A DNA stretch of 64,000 nucleotides from Pezicula radicicola. Taxonomy: Eukaryota; Ascomycota; Leotiomycetes; Helotiales; Dermateaceae. Both the position numbers and the translations under genes were made by a program. A model generated the notes under the pieces. It made no database searches, had not been told where the DNA came from, and saw only the letters and a program-made list of their open reading frames with translations. Positions 10,343-21,189 of the stretch are shown piece by piece. The DNA lies in assembly GCA_003008705.1 (NCBI GenBank), contig PDUO01000032.1, positions 564,439 to 628,438 on the forward strand, given 5' to 3'. The stretch's first letter is position 1, and every line of letters starts with the position of its first letter.

Positions 10343-11141
10343 ATGTCGTCCGCACTTACCTACGTCTTCACCTTTTTAACCTTGCTCCTATACGTTCTTG
10401 ATACAGTCATTCAATGGCGTCTCGGAGCATCTAGGAAGTATCTATTTGTTTGGTGCTTGCTATTAGGGATTGTACTCTTGGTTGATATTTCAATCCCGTT
10501 TTATATTAAGTTTGAATTATCTTCTATGAAGAGAAGCATCGCCTTATGGTCTCTGTTAGAGATTTCTACTCTTCTAAATCTATCTCTTCAGGTAAAATCC
10601 CTTTTACAGCAATGGTCCAGGTTTGCTAATATAGATAAAGGCCCTAGTGGTTTGGAGACTGCGAAAAGGTATTTGGCTGTGGTCGAATGTTATATTATTT
10701 TCTGTGGTTGGGCTTGTGCTCGCATTACATGGCACAGCCTTTGCCCTTCTTATTATCAACTACTACCTTCGCCTTGCGGTAATATTTCAAGCTCTTGGTA
10801 GTGCTATGATGTTTGTCTTCGCGGCGTCTTCTTCAATGTGGATCTTTTATCAAAGTGGGAAAAGGAATGAGTTGGGAGCCTTGGCCTGCTGTTCGTGCAT
10901 TGCTGCAGCCTCAGCGATAGTGTCTTTGTCTCTCCTGGCACTACTCCAAATGCATCAAATTCAAGTGGTATGTCAGAATCAAAGTTTGAAATTCAACGAC
11001 TTACCGTTTTAGGGACAACTTATCGTTGCTTTTGTTGCAGGACTTCCCTGGACCCTCTTACGGGCTTGTAAAGTATTTCGGGGAAGTGTGGAAGGAAGTG
11101 TGGAATCCGAGCTTGGACATACTGTAGGACAAGTAGGATAA
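10343..11141 (+). CDS. seven-helix membrane protein, unknown family
   Basis: Exons are 10343-10591, 10635-10967 and 11013-11141. Introns are 43 nt (GTAAAA, TTTGCTAAT, ATAG) and 45 nt (GTATGT, CGACTTAC, TTTTAG), both phase 0; lengths sum to 236 codons plus stop. About seven hydrophobic segments are visible: ALTYVFTFLTLLLYVLD, YLFVWCLLLGIVLLVDI, SIALWSLLEISTLLNL, NVILFSVVGLVLALHG, LAVIFQALGSAMMFVFAA, CCSCIAAASAIVSLSLLALL and GQLIVAFVAGLPWTLL. The short tail is hydrophilic. There is no signal sequence and no receptor motif I can name, so a receptor, a transporter-like and a structural role are all open. Two full-frame splices make a real gene likely. Confidence 0.75.
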
Positions 11142-11441
11142 GCGCATTCGACGGGACCCAGTATTAGTTGGGTGGGGACTATTGCGTGTGGTGGGGCCCA
11201 CTTTCAAAACTCAAAGTGTTGCGAAGCAGAGGCGCGGTACGGGCGGGCCGGAGTGGGCACTAATGTTGAGCGCGACGTTAGTCTTTTTACCGGCGCTGCG
11301 CTAGTGCTGCGCGCGACGCTAGCTCAGCTTCCCAAACGGAAATAGTTTAGCTTGTTTTATTGTGTGGATCTCCCAGTATTGTATGATAACTCTCTGTCTT
11401 TTGAATAAATATTGATTGCTAAGACGAATCAAGACCATAAT
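11142..11441. other. intergenic with GC-rich palindromic words
   Basis: Contains repeated GCGCGACGTTAG / GCGCGACGCTAG words at about 11270-11330 in an otherwise AT-rich area. No gene seen. The two flanking genes converge here. Confidence 0.35.
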
Positions 11442-12138
11442 CTAGTCTAAAACAAGCCTTAAGTAGCCTGAACCCTGGCTGCTTGTCTCCTGCAGAGCAT
11501 CAGCTGAGTTACTGATATTTCCTTCGCCGGCCACCCGCGCACTATCCTGGCTATTCATTTCCTGCAAAGCACCAGTTGAGTGGCTGGCAGACCCTTCTCC
11601 TGCATTGCTGTGGGAATTTGTTCCCTGCAGCGGGTTGGTTGAGTAACTAGTAGTGGTAGGTCTTTCGTTCATTTTCCCCGCTGCCTGTGATACGCCAACA
11701 GCACCTACACCTGCACCTACGCCGAGCGCCAAGGGAGGTTTGTTTTTATTATTCTTCCAATGTTGCCTCCTCATCCACTCTACAGCCTTTGGGTATTCGA
11801 TCATTTGCAGGGCCCAGTCCGGAATCGTACCATTTGCCCGTAGCTTAAAAGCATTATCGATTTGTACCGCTACCTCAGGGTTCTCCCAGTCCGTCCTAAA
11901 GTCTCTAGCAATCTCGTTAAAGACGAAGAACCGCCTTGTCTATAAATATAAGGTAGGTAAGTACAAAGCAGTCTTGGAATGTAAAGATAGCGCTTACCAG
12001 AAAGAAGCTCCAATGGTTGTTATCAGCCCACTTTTCCTCCTTAGTGGCCTCAAACAGTGCTCTACGGACGATCGCAGTAGACGCACGCTTTGGGTCTATA
12101 TTAATATCCAATGTGGCTTCTAGTCTGATACCCGCCAT
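11442..12138 (-). CDS. hypothetical protein with Ser/Gly-rich C-terminal repeats
   Basis: ATG at 12138 (MAGIRLEATLDINIDPKRAS); exon 1 to 11998, intron 11997-11940 (GTAAGC donor, TATAG acceptor, phase 0), exon 2 11939-11442, giving 212 residues with exact frame arithmetic. The N-terminal half looks like a compact folded domain with many aromatic residues (WADNNHWSFFL, RRFFVFNEIARDF, IPDWALQMIEYPK, WMRRQHWK). A short glycine/alanine stretch (LGVGAGVGAVGVSQAAG) follows. The tail repeats the theme ALQE..S/N..SxxAGEGxxSxSxxALQE two to three times. Family not recognised. The intact frame suggests it is live, unlike several neighbours. Confidence 0.6.
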
Positions 12139-13064
12139 TTTCGCTGTATATATACTTGTAATCTGTAGTCGCAACTGTGCGGGAGCGGAAAATCTTGCCG
12201 CTTCGTGAGCGGGACGCTCAACGTCCACGTCGCTAGCACTGTTTCGGGTCGGAGATACATTAGGCCGAATTTAGTGTACCCTATTGAATATTACTGTTGT
12301 TTATATGGGCAGTACCAACAGAATTTAAGCTTTTAACATACAAAAAAATAAAGAAATAAAGTTCGAAAGTTCGAAAATGTAAAGGGAGTGTACGAAGTCT
12401 CGAAGAACCTAAAACCTCTCCTGCAATTTCACAACTATTTCCATTCCTTATTTATATGCAACACCATGCACAAAGAACCCTTTTTTATAATTAGCGATGA
12501 TTCGAAGACTCAATTCATGCTTACCCTACCTTTATGCTCACTTGCCCTTTTGCTTATCAGTCCAAAAGGCTGTCATTGGGATAGAAGCCTTTTTTTTTAA
12601 GCACTCTGAACATGATGTATCATATCTATACAAAGTAAGCATAGGAATAGAAATTTTACTAGAATTAGCGTACTCAAACCTCTGGGCTCTATCAAAAGAA
12701 TCACACCATTTCCCTGTCGTCTCGGCATTGTCATACATCTTTTTCTCGAAATATAAATGATTACAACCTTTTTTATTATAACGGTCGACTTTTCTCTTGT
12801 TAGTTCTATACAAGATACAATGTATTGGAACAATACCTTGAGTCTTGGTGCACATTACTGTTAGATGGGGGCGTGTACAGGAGACTGGTTTCTGAGATTG
12901 AAGAGAAAAAAGTTAAGTAGAGAGGACAGTAGACTTTCTTATAGATGTGAGCAGTGATGTAATATATTTCTACTCTGCATCCTTTACTCCCTTATCCCCA
13001 AGAACATTCGATAGTTCCTCCAAGAATTTCTCCGACTGAATATACTTCAAATTCCGGCTACACT
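12139..13064. other. AT-rich intergenic region
   Basis: Only short open stretches without coding bias or splice support are present. Nothing recognised. Confidence 0.4.
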
Positions 13065-13525
13065 TTATAACATATCTAAGTTGATCTTGACGTATCGGGA
13101 TCGAATCCTTGATGTAATTAATTTTTGGAGGTAGCAGATATATAGGGTAACACTAACCAACTTCCCATGAATTTTCAGTCCTATAAAAAGAATAGTTATA
13201 TGGTATATTGCAACCAAAAGCCGATAATCAGTAGTAATTTCTCGGTTGTTTACAAGATATTCCAGTGAGCTTTCACTCTTACTATTAAACATTTAGTCCA
13301 CTACCTCTCTAACCAAGGTATAACTTACTTCATCTCTGTTCTTGTGCACTTGCCAAGTTCTTTGCAGGAAAGGTCACCTTTCTCAATATGCAACAGGCAA
13401 TCAGCTGCAACTAAGAAAGTATTCTTGTGCAGGATACTACGTTGTAGAGAAGTTGCGTGTATATCCATCTTCTGAATCTCGTCGGCTAGTTTTTTACATA
13501 CTTCTCTGAATTTACCTAAATCCAT
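13065..13525 (-). CDS. small hypothetical protein, two exons
   Basis: ATG at 13525 (MDLGKFREVCKKLADEIQKM), exon 1 ending in TEMK. A GTAAGT donor, GGACTAAAT branch and AATAG acceptor join in phase 2 to KSESSLEYLVNNREITTDYR and a hydrophobic stretch (LLVAIYHITILFIGL) before a stop near 13065. A leading amphipathic helix and a possible membrane segment are all that can be said. The frame join supports it modestly; it could equally be a decayed gene. Confidence 0.35.
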
Positions 13526-13714
13526 TTTGTATAAAAATATAATAGGAGAGTGGGGACCTCTTGACAGATAGGACTAGAATATATAGCGAAGGAGTATATT
13601 ACAGAAACCAACGCCAATCCACGCAAGCATGTGGTGCGTGGACATGGGTGCGTGGACATGGGTGAGTAGACATGGGTGGATGCGTGGGCGTGGATCGCAG
13701 AGGCGGGTCATATC

Positions 13715-13885
13715 TGCTTGCAAATATTTGCAAACTTTTGTTAATGAGTTGGTCGACGTACGAGAGTAGAGTATTGTCGTGGCACACAAGATATCTTACT
13801 CTTTGGGGCATTTACTTTCGTCTGCTACACTGAAATGGAAGCGCACCATGCCGGCCCTGCTGGTCGATGTTCGCCATACAAAGTA
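13715..13885 (-). repeat. right copy of inverted repeat
   Basis: Reverse-complement match to 4661-4850. This copy is richer in C and G at the differing positions. It contains the start of the plus-strand gene at 13867, so the inverted repeats put near-identical promoters behind two genes that point outwards. The inner end carries TTTGCAAATATTTGCAAG. Confidence 0.75.
13721..13745. repeat. TTGCAAA-type motif, copy 5
   Basis: TTGCAAATAT, TTGCAAACTT, TTG: the clearest copy, at the inner end of the right inverted repeat. Confidence 0.55.
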
Positions 13886-14717
13886 GTCGTTATGAGACTC
13901 GTTCTCCCTCATTTTTCAGAGAATTGTGTTCTTTGCAAGAGTCATCCGCTATGGAAGACCGTAGTCTTCTTCGATGTATCTATTCGGACAACCCTTCTCA
14001 AGGTACTCCTATTCAACCTGGTGACCAGATAAGTTGGCATTATGCTAGCTTTAAAAAGCTCCAGACCCCGAGGTCTACGCTTTTCGAGTCCTCTTTTGAT
14101 GGGCCAGCACTCGATGATACTATCCACAAATCGAGCCACCAAAAACACGCCAGTAAATACCGTTGCCAATGGCTATTGTCCGTTGGGCACTGTCTTAAGC
14201 TTGGAGAGAAGTCTATCTGGCAGTAAGTTGGTACACATATGTAAAATTAAATGCTAACAACCTAGCTTAGATTCTTGGATGAGATAGAAGAGATTACCTT
14301 GTGAGTTTTATTAGATCATATAGAGTTTGGTTTTAGTTTAACACATCTAGCTTTGTTCATATTATCGGTGTCAATAACGAGTACATCTCTCCTCACTCTG
14401 GCTTATCTTCTTCGCTCAGACTGTTCCGACGGCAAACACAGGACGAATTGTGGGGGCTGTTCAAACTACCTAGCATCGAAGAGCAAGAGGGTCGCGAATT
14501 GGAGCAGCGATACTACACAATTGAAAAATTCGTTGCCTACTGGATGAATAGCCAAGTTGTCAGCAAATTCGTGCTAGCAGCCGACACAAAAGCTTTGGCT
14601 GTTCGGAGGACTATACAGCAAGCCTTGGCTGCTCAGGCTTTACGACAAATTGGAACAATGTGTTGGGAAATTGAAGAGACCGTTGTAAATATGGGAGTGC
14701 AGTGGATATCGGTTTAG
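13867..14717 (+). CDS. hypothetical protein, three exons
   Basis: Exons 13867-14222, 14271-14300 and 14420-14717 join in phase 2 both times (donors GTAAGT and GTGAGT, first branch GCTAAC, acceptors CTTAG and CTCAG) to give 227 residues. The middle exon is only 30 nt. Segments include PIQPGDQISWHYASFKKLQ, the exon junction KSIWQFLDEIEEITLLFRRQ and a helical C-terminus (ALAVRRTIQQALAAQALRQI). ATG 13867 is used; a second in-frame ATG about 28 codons on is possible. No family recognised. Transcription would start inside the right inverted repeat. Confidence 0.55.
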
Positions 14718-15273
14718 AGGTCTGTTTTGTTGGTTGTTATCATAGGACTTGGTCGTATTGAATTTAAGCAAATATACTGTCTGCAACCATATAATACGAT
14801 CCATCACTGAGAGTTTGACGTTTGGAACAGCAAGGGTAATCAATCAGGCACGCGAGGAAGGAGAGGTCGTAGCCAGCCTAGAGCTGTCCATGCAGGAGAA
14901 CGCCAGTAGCCCGGAACGCTCAATTATCTCCATTCCCTGTCGGTCAGCTAGTCGTTCGTAGTAATATATTTTTAGATATATACACCGGACATGATTGGTA
15001 CAAGTAAGCCGCTCGGCTTTACTGTACCTCTTTGATCTTAAATACAGTAACATGAGCAACCCTTTTTTATCAACCCAAGCTACGTCAGGCTTCCTTCAAT
15101 CTTCACAGATAGCCCATTTACAATCCTACCAAAACCTAACTCATAACCAAATGAGTCAATACACACTATCTGAACAAGAGTACCCATTACACAAAATCCT
15201 TCAGCCTCAATACATACCCTAGTCTGGACTCTACGAAGAATTTCAACCACCTCAATTCCATCAATCTATATAA

Positions 15274-15375
15274 TTCCCTCAACCAGTCCAATTCCCTCAA
15301 CCAGTCTAATTCCCTCAACCAGTCCAATTCCCTCAACCAGTCCAATTCCCTCAACTACTCCAATTCCCTCAACCA
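15274..15375 (+). repeat. 18 bp tandem repeat encoding FPQPVQ
   Basis: TTCCCTCAACCAGTCCAA is repeated about five to six times; in some copies the final CAA is TAA, showing the C-to-T change directly between neighbouring copies. Confidence 0.85.
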
Positions 15376-16948
15376 CCCTAATTTCATCAACCCACTCAAT
15401 ACCCCATTATTCCGTACACGCCGTCTCAGGAATCATACGAACTCCGTAAATCGAATCTCATCCTAGATTCAAAATAGATATATATTAGGTTCGATCAATC
15501 GTTGGATATAGTTCTGATATACTTGGTAACTTCCTATCGTGAAGGTAAATACAAGTATTGGAAAGGACGCTGTAATACTTTTTGGTACAACAACTCTGAG
15601 ATCTATAAACTTACGGTAGACATAAGGCAGGGAAAGCAGGATACAGTAGGCACCCTGATTGAAGGGAAGGACTCCAAGAGCATAGAGGAGGCTATATACA
15701 AGGGGTTAAGTATTGGAATTGAAATGAATCATAAGCTTACAATATCCTACACCTATTTCAAGGATAAATCTAATAAATTTAAATACAATACATATATAAG
15801 GGCATTGGAGTTGACTATACTTCACGGCGAGGAATACATCTACTAGGAATCCGTAAAAGAACTAAATAGTGAATACATCAGAGTAGAAATATATCGGGGT
15901 CATTTATCTTTTATTCACCTCAATGAGTTCTAGTTCCAAGGGAGAGAAAAACCTATTATCAAAAAGCTAGATCAGATTATAAAAGGTCGGGTAAACATTG
16001 AAAGAGTAAAGTAATGGTTCTTAGGATACTTTACATTAAATAGGATATCTCGACTATATTAGGAGTTTTAGTACTTACTTTTATTCATTACTTCTATATT
16101 TATTTTTATAGTCTACTTTATATATAAAAAGCTACCAGTAAAACCTTTCTGTATATTCTCCCACGGAACTTAGAAATTATTAATGGATTTAAGCAAGGAA
16201 AAGACCTATTATATTCAGACCTTGAAAGTACCCCTATTAATTTTCCTCGTAGATAGATAGTATAATCTTCGATCACCTCTATTCTTTTACCCGAGGCTCT
16301 CGGCTTCCTTCGGTATACCTCAAGAGTGGGGTACTAGCTATAGTTCGATCCTTATAGCTTATATACACTCTCTGATCCTATTACTATATCCTTCTTCAAG
16401 AAGAAAAAGATAATTTCTATAATATATATCAAGTCTAACTACTACGAGTATATCGTCAAGTTCTAGTAGAGGTGGATTTTATTCCTACTATGGCCATATA
16501 AACAATAAGTACACCAAAGTTCAAGAATCCAAATATAAGAAGTATAAGAAGGTTTTTAAGATCTATCAAGTGATAGTACATGGAGAGGGATCTAGTTCTA
16601 GGTGGAGAATTTACTATAAACCTTGTCTATATAGTCTAGATTATTATCTAGACAAGGCTAGAGCTACTAGTGAACTCACACCCCACGAATACAGGCCAGA
16701 GCACGAAGCCTATAGACCCTTGACTTACGAATATAACGAGACCTATGACGATGGCAATATAACTAAGTCCGAAGAAATCCCTGCTACACCAAGACAAGGA
16801 GGGTATAATAGAACTAACTCTAGTGATTCTGAAGATCCCCTAGGATAGAGCCCTAGGATATTTAAGAATTGTATATCGATGGCTAGTATTATGAATAATA
16901 TAAGTAATACCTATATTGAGGACTCCGGATCTGAAAGTATAGATGAAT

Positions 16949-17262
16949 AGTCTGAGTAGGAGTAGATTAATGTAGAGGGTAGTCATTAGAGGAGTTGGTG
17001 TCAAGATAATAAAGCTGAAGGTGGTTATAAGTATCAATATATATATCCGAAATAGTCTAAGTAGGAGTAGATTGATATAGAGGGTAGTCATTGGAGGAGT
17101 TGGTATCGAGATAATAAAGCTGAAGGTGGTTATAGGTATAGATATATATATCCAACATAGTCTAAGTAGGAGTGGATTGATACAGAGGGTTATTAGAGGA
17201 GTTGGTGTCGAGATAATAAAGCTGAAGGTAGTTATAGGTATAGATATAGTCGGAAAGAAACT
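16949..17262 (+). repeat. 105 bp tandem repeat, three copies
   Basis: Units start at 16949, 17054 and 17159, exactly 105 bp (35 codons) apart. Each encodes a version of SKQEQIDIEGSH.RSW, then DNKAEGGYRYRYIYP, once TAG is read as CAG. The third copy is slightly shorter and runs into the purine-rich tail. Confidence 0.85.
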
Positions 17263-17280
17263 AAAGCTGTATTACCAGAG

Positions 17281-17395
17281 TCTGAGGAGAATAAGAAGGA
17301 GAAGGGGAAGGGGAAAGAGAAGGGGAAGGGGAAAGAGAAGGAGAAGGGGAAAGAGAAGGAGAAGGGGAAGGGGAAAGAGAAGGGAAGGAGCAGCA
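17281..17395 (+). repeat. purine-rich GGGGAAAGAGAAG-type microsatellite
   Basis: Nearly pure A/G on the plus strand for over 100 bp. In the frame of ghost gene A it encodes KEKGKGKEKGKGKEK and similar; the other two frames also stay open, producing spurious long frames on both strands. Confidence 0.85.
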
Positions 17396-17559
17396 ATGTA
17401 AAACCGAAATAAGAATAGTAAGGATTTATACAAACTTTTTGGATATAAATTTTAGCTCTTATTATATATATCAAGGACTAGTTAGTTATAGACTTTCATT
17501 CCCTTATATATTCCTCTTATATCTTTACTAGAAGTAAACAATAATTATTATACGATCTC

Positions 17560-19599
17560 TTATACATCAGTAAGCCAGGGATGCTGCCTTATACCTGGCA
17601 GTACTATAGCTTCAATACTCCGCTCTCCCGATACTGTCTTTGAACCCTAATCTAGTACACGAAATATTACCTCTTTGGATGGTTCAAGTCTGACCTTGTA
17701 TTGAAATCCTTTTGGTATCACCACTGTAGAGTAACCTAGGTCTATATCTTGAACATCGCCCTCCCCTTTTTTTGATCTATCATACCTATAACCGTGTTCA
17801 ACTATACTCTAAGCCCTAAAACTATAAAGTAATCGATGTTCCAATAGCTCATAGTATATACCAGACGCCGTAGGCCTTGTTACCAGCTCTGGAAGCCACT
17901 ATATCTAGTGTCTATACTCCCTTGGCTACGGACATTCTAGTTGTAGCCAAAGTTCAAGTTCAATTTCCTCCTTCTTAACTATACTAAAAGGTTACCAGCT
18001 ATAGTAAACAATATCATCACCATCTCCGAGTCTATAATTAAAGCGATGGTATAGTAAATCGGCCCTTAGAACCTGGGAATCTCTATTAGTATAGGGGCCT
18101 GAAGTTTTCTCATCAAAGAATAACTAATATAATCCTATCTAAGTAGTAACATCAGTATCAGGATACGACCAAGAACCAGAATAGGGCTGTTCGTTATAAG
18201 TCTCTAGATAAGATACTATCATAGTAACTACTTCACTAGAACCACAGAGGAAAATCCCTATCCATAGTGGAGTAAGCCGCGGCTACCGGAGTACAAATAC
18301 CTTAGCTAACCTTACTATATCTATATCCTCAAGCATTGACTTGATTACTTGATGAATTGAACCAAGCTATATACTAGCAAGGTTATACTCAATCTAGGGT
18401 TCCCAGAAAATACTCTATAATACAGAACCTAAATACCATGGATATATATATAATATTATATAGTATAGAAGATCATTGATATATTCCTGGATCCGGGTAT
18501 CCGAGGATACGGAATATACTAGTTCAAGTCTCAGGACTAGGAATTATAGTTCTATATTCCGCTGGCTATAGAATAGTAATATCATCGCTGCTAGGAAAGC
18601 TTATATAGCTTGAGACCCAAATCCATAGAGTCCATAGAGTTCTACGAGAAGATCTGTAGCTTTACTAGAAGACGGTAGCTTTACTTCTTTGATGTCATCG
18701 AATGAAAAGGTAGTACTGATTATAAACGGGGTTTCTCCCTTATAGTACACCGTCCAAGGTGGTAACCATCCCTTAACAAGCTATCCCTCACCTTATATAA
18801 GAATAGTACAAAGCTATCTAATAAGATCCTTTGATGATTCGCCGAGGGTAACAATAATATCACTAGATGAATATAGTACTCTATTAGAGATAATAGGTAC
18901 CGAAGCTACAGAGGAGTAGTATATATATCTTTTCTGTATTTCAAAGAGGTACGCCGAGAAAATATAGGACTAGTATAAGGTAAGTATAATAAGAGGGGAC
19001 CCCTTGGTATAAATAAGACCTAACCGCAGCGAGAGTCTATATAAGGTAGGTTTCTCTACCTAAAGAGAAAACGATTTCGTGACGCTAACTATATACTCTG
19101 GGTTCCAACTATCATCCTTATTGCTAATTCTTTCATAGGGCTTCTCAAATTCCGGGCTTGGTATATACTATAAAGTATATCCTGTAATGATATACTTCCT
19201 ATATAAATTCTAAGGAAAACATAGGATATCTCGTAGAATAAGTAATGGTTCCAGGCTCTTGGCTAGTAGAGAATTATATAGCAGTAAATCTACATTACTA
19301 ATATAAGTACGCCAGAGGGTTTCACCCTTCAGAAATATACGATTAATCTAGGCTATAGTAGGTATCAGAAGATCATTATCAACACCAATAAGTAATTCGA
19401 CAGCCTCCGAGTAGTTACTCAAGGTTACTCTTCCTGAGCTATAAGAACACGTCTCCGACACTACTATATTATTGTCTATATTGTGGGGTATCTCCGACGT
19501 AACTATACTACCTCTAGCTTTTCTTATTTCGTAATTTATAGTAAATAAAGGTTGATCTATATCTAGCTAGTAGAGAATCATTGCTATATTCCAATTCAT
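17560..19599 (-). pseudogene. ghost gene B: about 679-codon protein, unknown family
   Basis: From ATG 19599 (MNWNIAMILYQLDID with TAG read as Q) one frame runs without any frameshift to TAA at 17560-17562: 2040 nt, exactly 680 codons. The interior carries more than twenty stops, each a TAG or TAA where CAG or CAA fits. Recognisable protein-like stretches include YSSGRVTLSNYSEAVELLIG, RVLYSSSDIIVTLGESSKDL, TDLLVELYGLYGFGSQAI and DLGYSTVVIPKGFQYKVRLE. I do not know the family and see no catalytic motif. It converges with ghost gene A. The lack of indels argues that the gene was intact until RIP and was hit recently or in one burst. Confidence 0.6.
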
Positions 19600-20299
19600 C
19601 GTCAGCTATATTTTGATTTTTGTATTGAAGATAGTCTATAGGAATAAATGTATATATAAAGCTTACTAGCCTTATACAATAATCGATTGAAAGGCTTCAG
19701 GTAATCGTCGGCTACTAGTTAGTCTGTTCCAGAATGTTATTCTCTACAATAGTAAATGGTGTACACGAGTGTATAAGTAAAAAAGATAGGGTACGCGGCT
19801 AGGTTTACGCTAAGGACGCTTATTTCTTTCGAGAGTATCGGAGAAACCAATTTTCCACTATTCCGGTCTAGGCCCGGGGTTGGGTTAGCTACGTATTAGC
19901 CTAGTAACTATAAGCCTTACTACTTTCACCTCCAACCTACTCTTGCGGTATTACTCTTTATGAAAGAGGTATAGTAATTATACTTTCTATTATTGTATCA
20001 TAAGTAATCAATACCCTACCCACTAGACTCCTCCAGGAAGCTTTATAGTCTCACCGTTGACTCCCCCCCTAATAATTGAGAAGACGAGCCTTGCTGTATC
20101 AAATATTATATATAATATCAAGATCTGTAGAGATAGATATAGTCCCTTTTCTACTTCCTGGACTATATATAAACTATCTATAGTAGACTACAAGGATTTA
20201 CTCGAATTCCTTCGAAGGGACGACCACCTATAGGAATATATAATATATAAACTTCGGTATAAAACAAAGTAACCCTAAATAGGTGTCCAATCTAGAGCT

Positions 20300-21175
20300 A
20301 AGATCTATTAGTTATGATTACCTTCCTTATACCAATCGATTTATTCTTCGAATACCTACTACACTACACGAAGTACTAATATCTAATGTTGCCGAGGACT
20401 TGAGACGTTAAATAGCCTCTATTGGCTGTAGCTAAACCTTGTCAGTATCGTTCGTACAAGAGATAGATCCTGTTGGCTCATCAACTATATAGTTTATAGA
20501 AGAGGAATTTAGTAAATATAATCCTGATATATAGTTACGACATTCCTATACAAGGTACCTAGGTATTATCATTGAGGTCTTGTATTCACAAAAGAAGAAG
20601 GACCTACTATACTTAGTGGATAATTATATTCTAGGATCTGATACCGATATCCGTGTTGTTATCGGCCTTGATATTGATTATAAGGGAAGTAAGAAGGCTA
20701 CTTTATCGGTCTAGCGGCCTGAGATTGTAAGGAATAACATTGGAGAAACAGAATTAACTGTCCGGTAGACTATTGTTGATCAGGTAGGGTCAATAATACC
20801 TTTCTGATATATAATGTTTATATAAATCAGGTATTCCGAGATGTATAGGGGAATCCAAACAAGTCTTCAGAAGTAGGAATCTACTTACAACTCCAAGATT
20901 TTATAACCAAAGAACTAACTAAGCTATACAGGGTCTTGGCTAATCCAATTATTATTTCAGCTAGTGTACTATATACCTATCTTCAATATACCGAGAAGAA
21001 AGTAGCTAGGGATATAGTAAGATCTGAGAAGCCTTGGACAAGGAAACAACGTCGTCAATATACCCTACCTAAGGAGCTGTATACTACACGAGAGAAGAAA
21101 TTCAGGGATAACGAAGAAAGGACGGCAGAACGAGTAGATAAGCAGGACTCTTCGTTCGAACCAAGCTTAGATTGA
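20300..21175 (+). pseudogene. ghost gene C: fungal conserved protein, possible nuclease-like core
   Basis: The readable frame starts near 20300 (YDYLPYTNRFILRIPTTLHE) and runs through PDI.LRHSYTRYLG, IIIEVLYSQKKKDLLYLV and DIRVVIGLDIDYKGSKKATL. A 47 nt phase-0 intron (20784-20830, GTAGGG to ATCAG) leads to VFRDV.GNPNKSSE and a charged tail, with the stop at 21173-21175. A few in-frame TAG stops fit former CAG or TGG codons. The order PD...EV..SQK...GLDI.Y is shared by a fungal-only family I recall without a name. Its strand pattern could suit a PD-(D/E)XK-like fold, but that is a guess. The last exon is open and intact. It converges on the recombinase gene. Confidence 0.55.
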
Positions 21176-21189
21176 ATTCAATTATATTC

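Larger units (their letters stand above)
15051..17411 (+). pseudogene. ghost gene A: large repeat-rich protein of unknown function
   Basis: ATG 15051 (MSNPFLSTQATSGFLQSS). The same frame can be followed to a stop at 17409-17411 with numerous TAG/TAA stops at glutamine-like positions. Order of parts: a Gln/Ser/Tyr-rich leader; six or so FPQPVQ units; a conserved-looking core (YWKGRCNTFWYNNSEIYKLT, GLSIGIEMNHKLTISYTYFK, RVEIYRGHLSFIHLNEF); a low-conservation middle; a stretch with WRIYYKPCLYSLDYYLDKA; three 35-residue repeats; and a KEKGKG tail. The core looks like a folded domain, but I cannot name it. The long low-complexity ends suggest a scaffold or nucleic-acid-associated protein, which is inference only. 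Confidence 0.55.

Noticed and set aside
12388..12855. Several overlapping open frames of 60-105 codons
   Set aside because: AT-rich sequence, both strands open, no family signal or splice pair.
17232..17474. Long open frames on both strands over the A/G-rich tract (Arg/Gly-rich or Phe/Ser-rich)
   Set aside because: They exist only because the microsatellite has no stop codons in most frames; the KEKGKG frame of ghost gene A explains the region.
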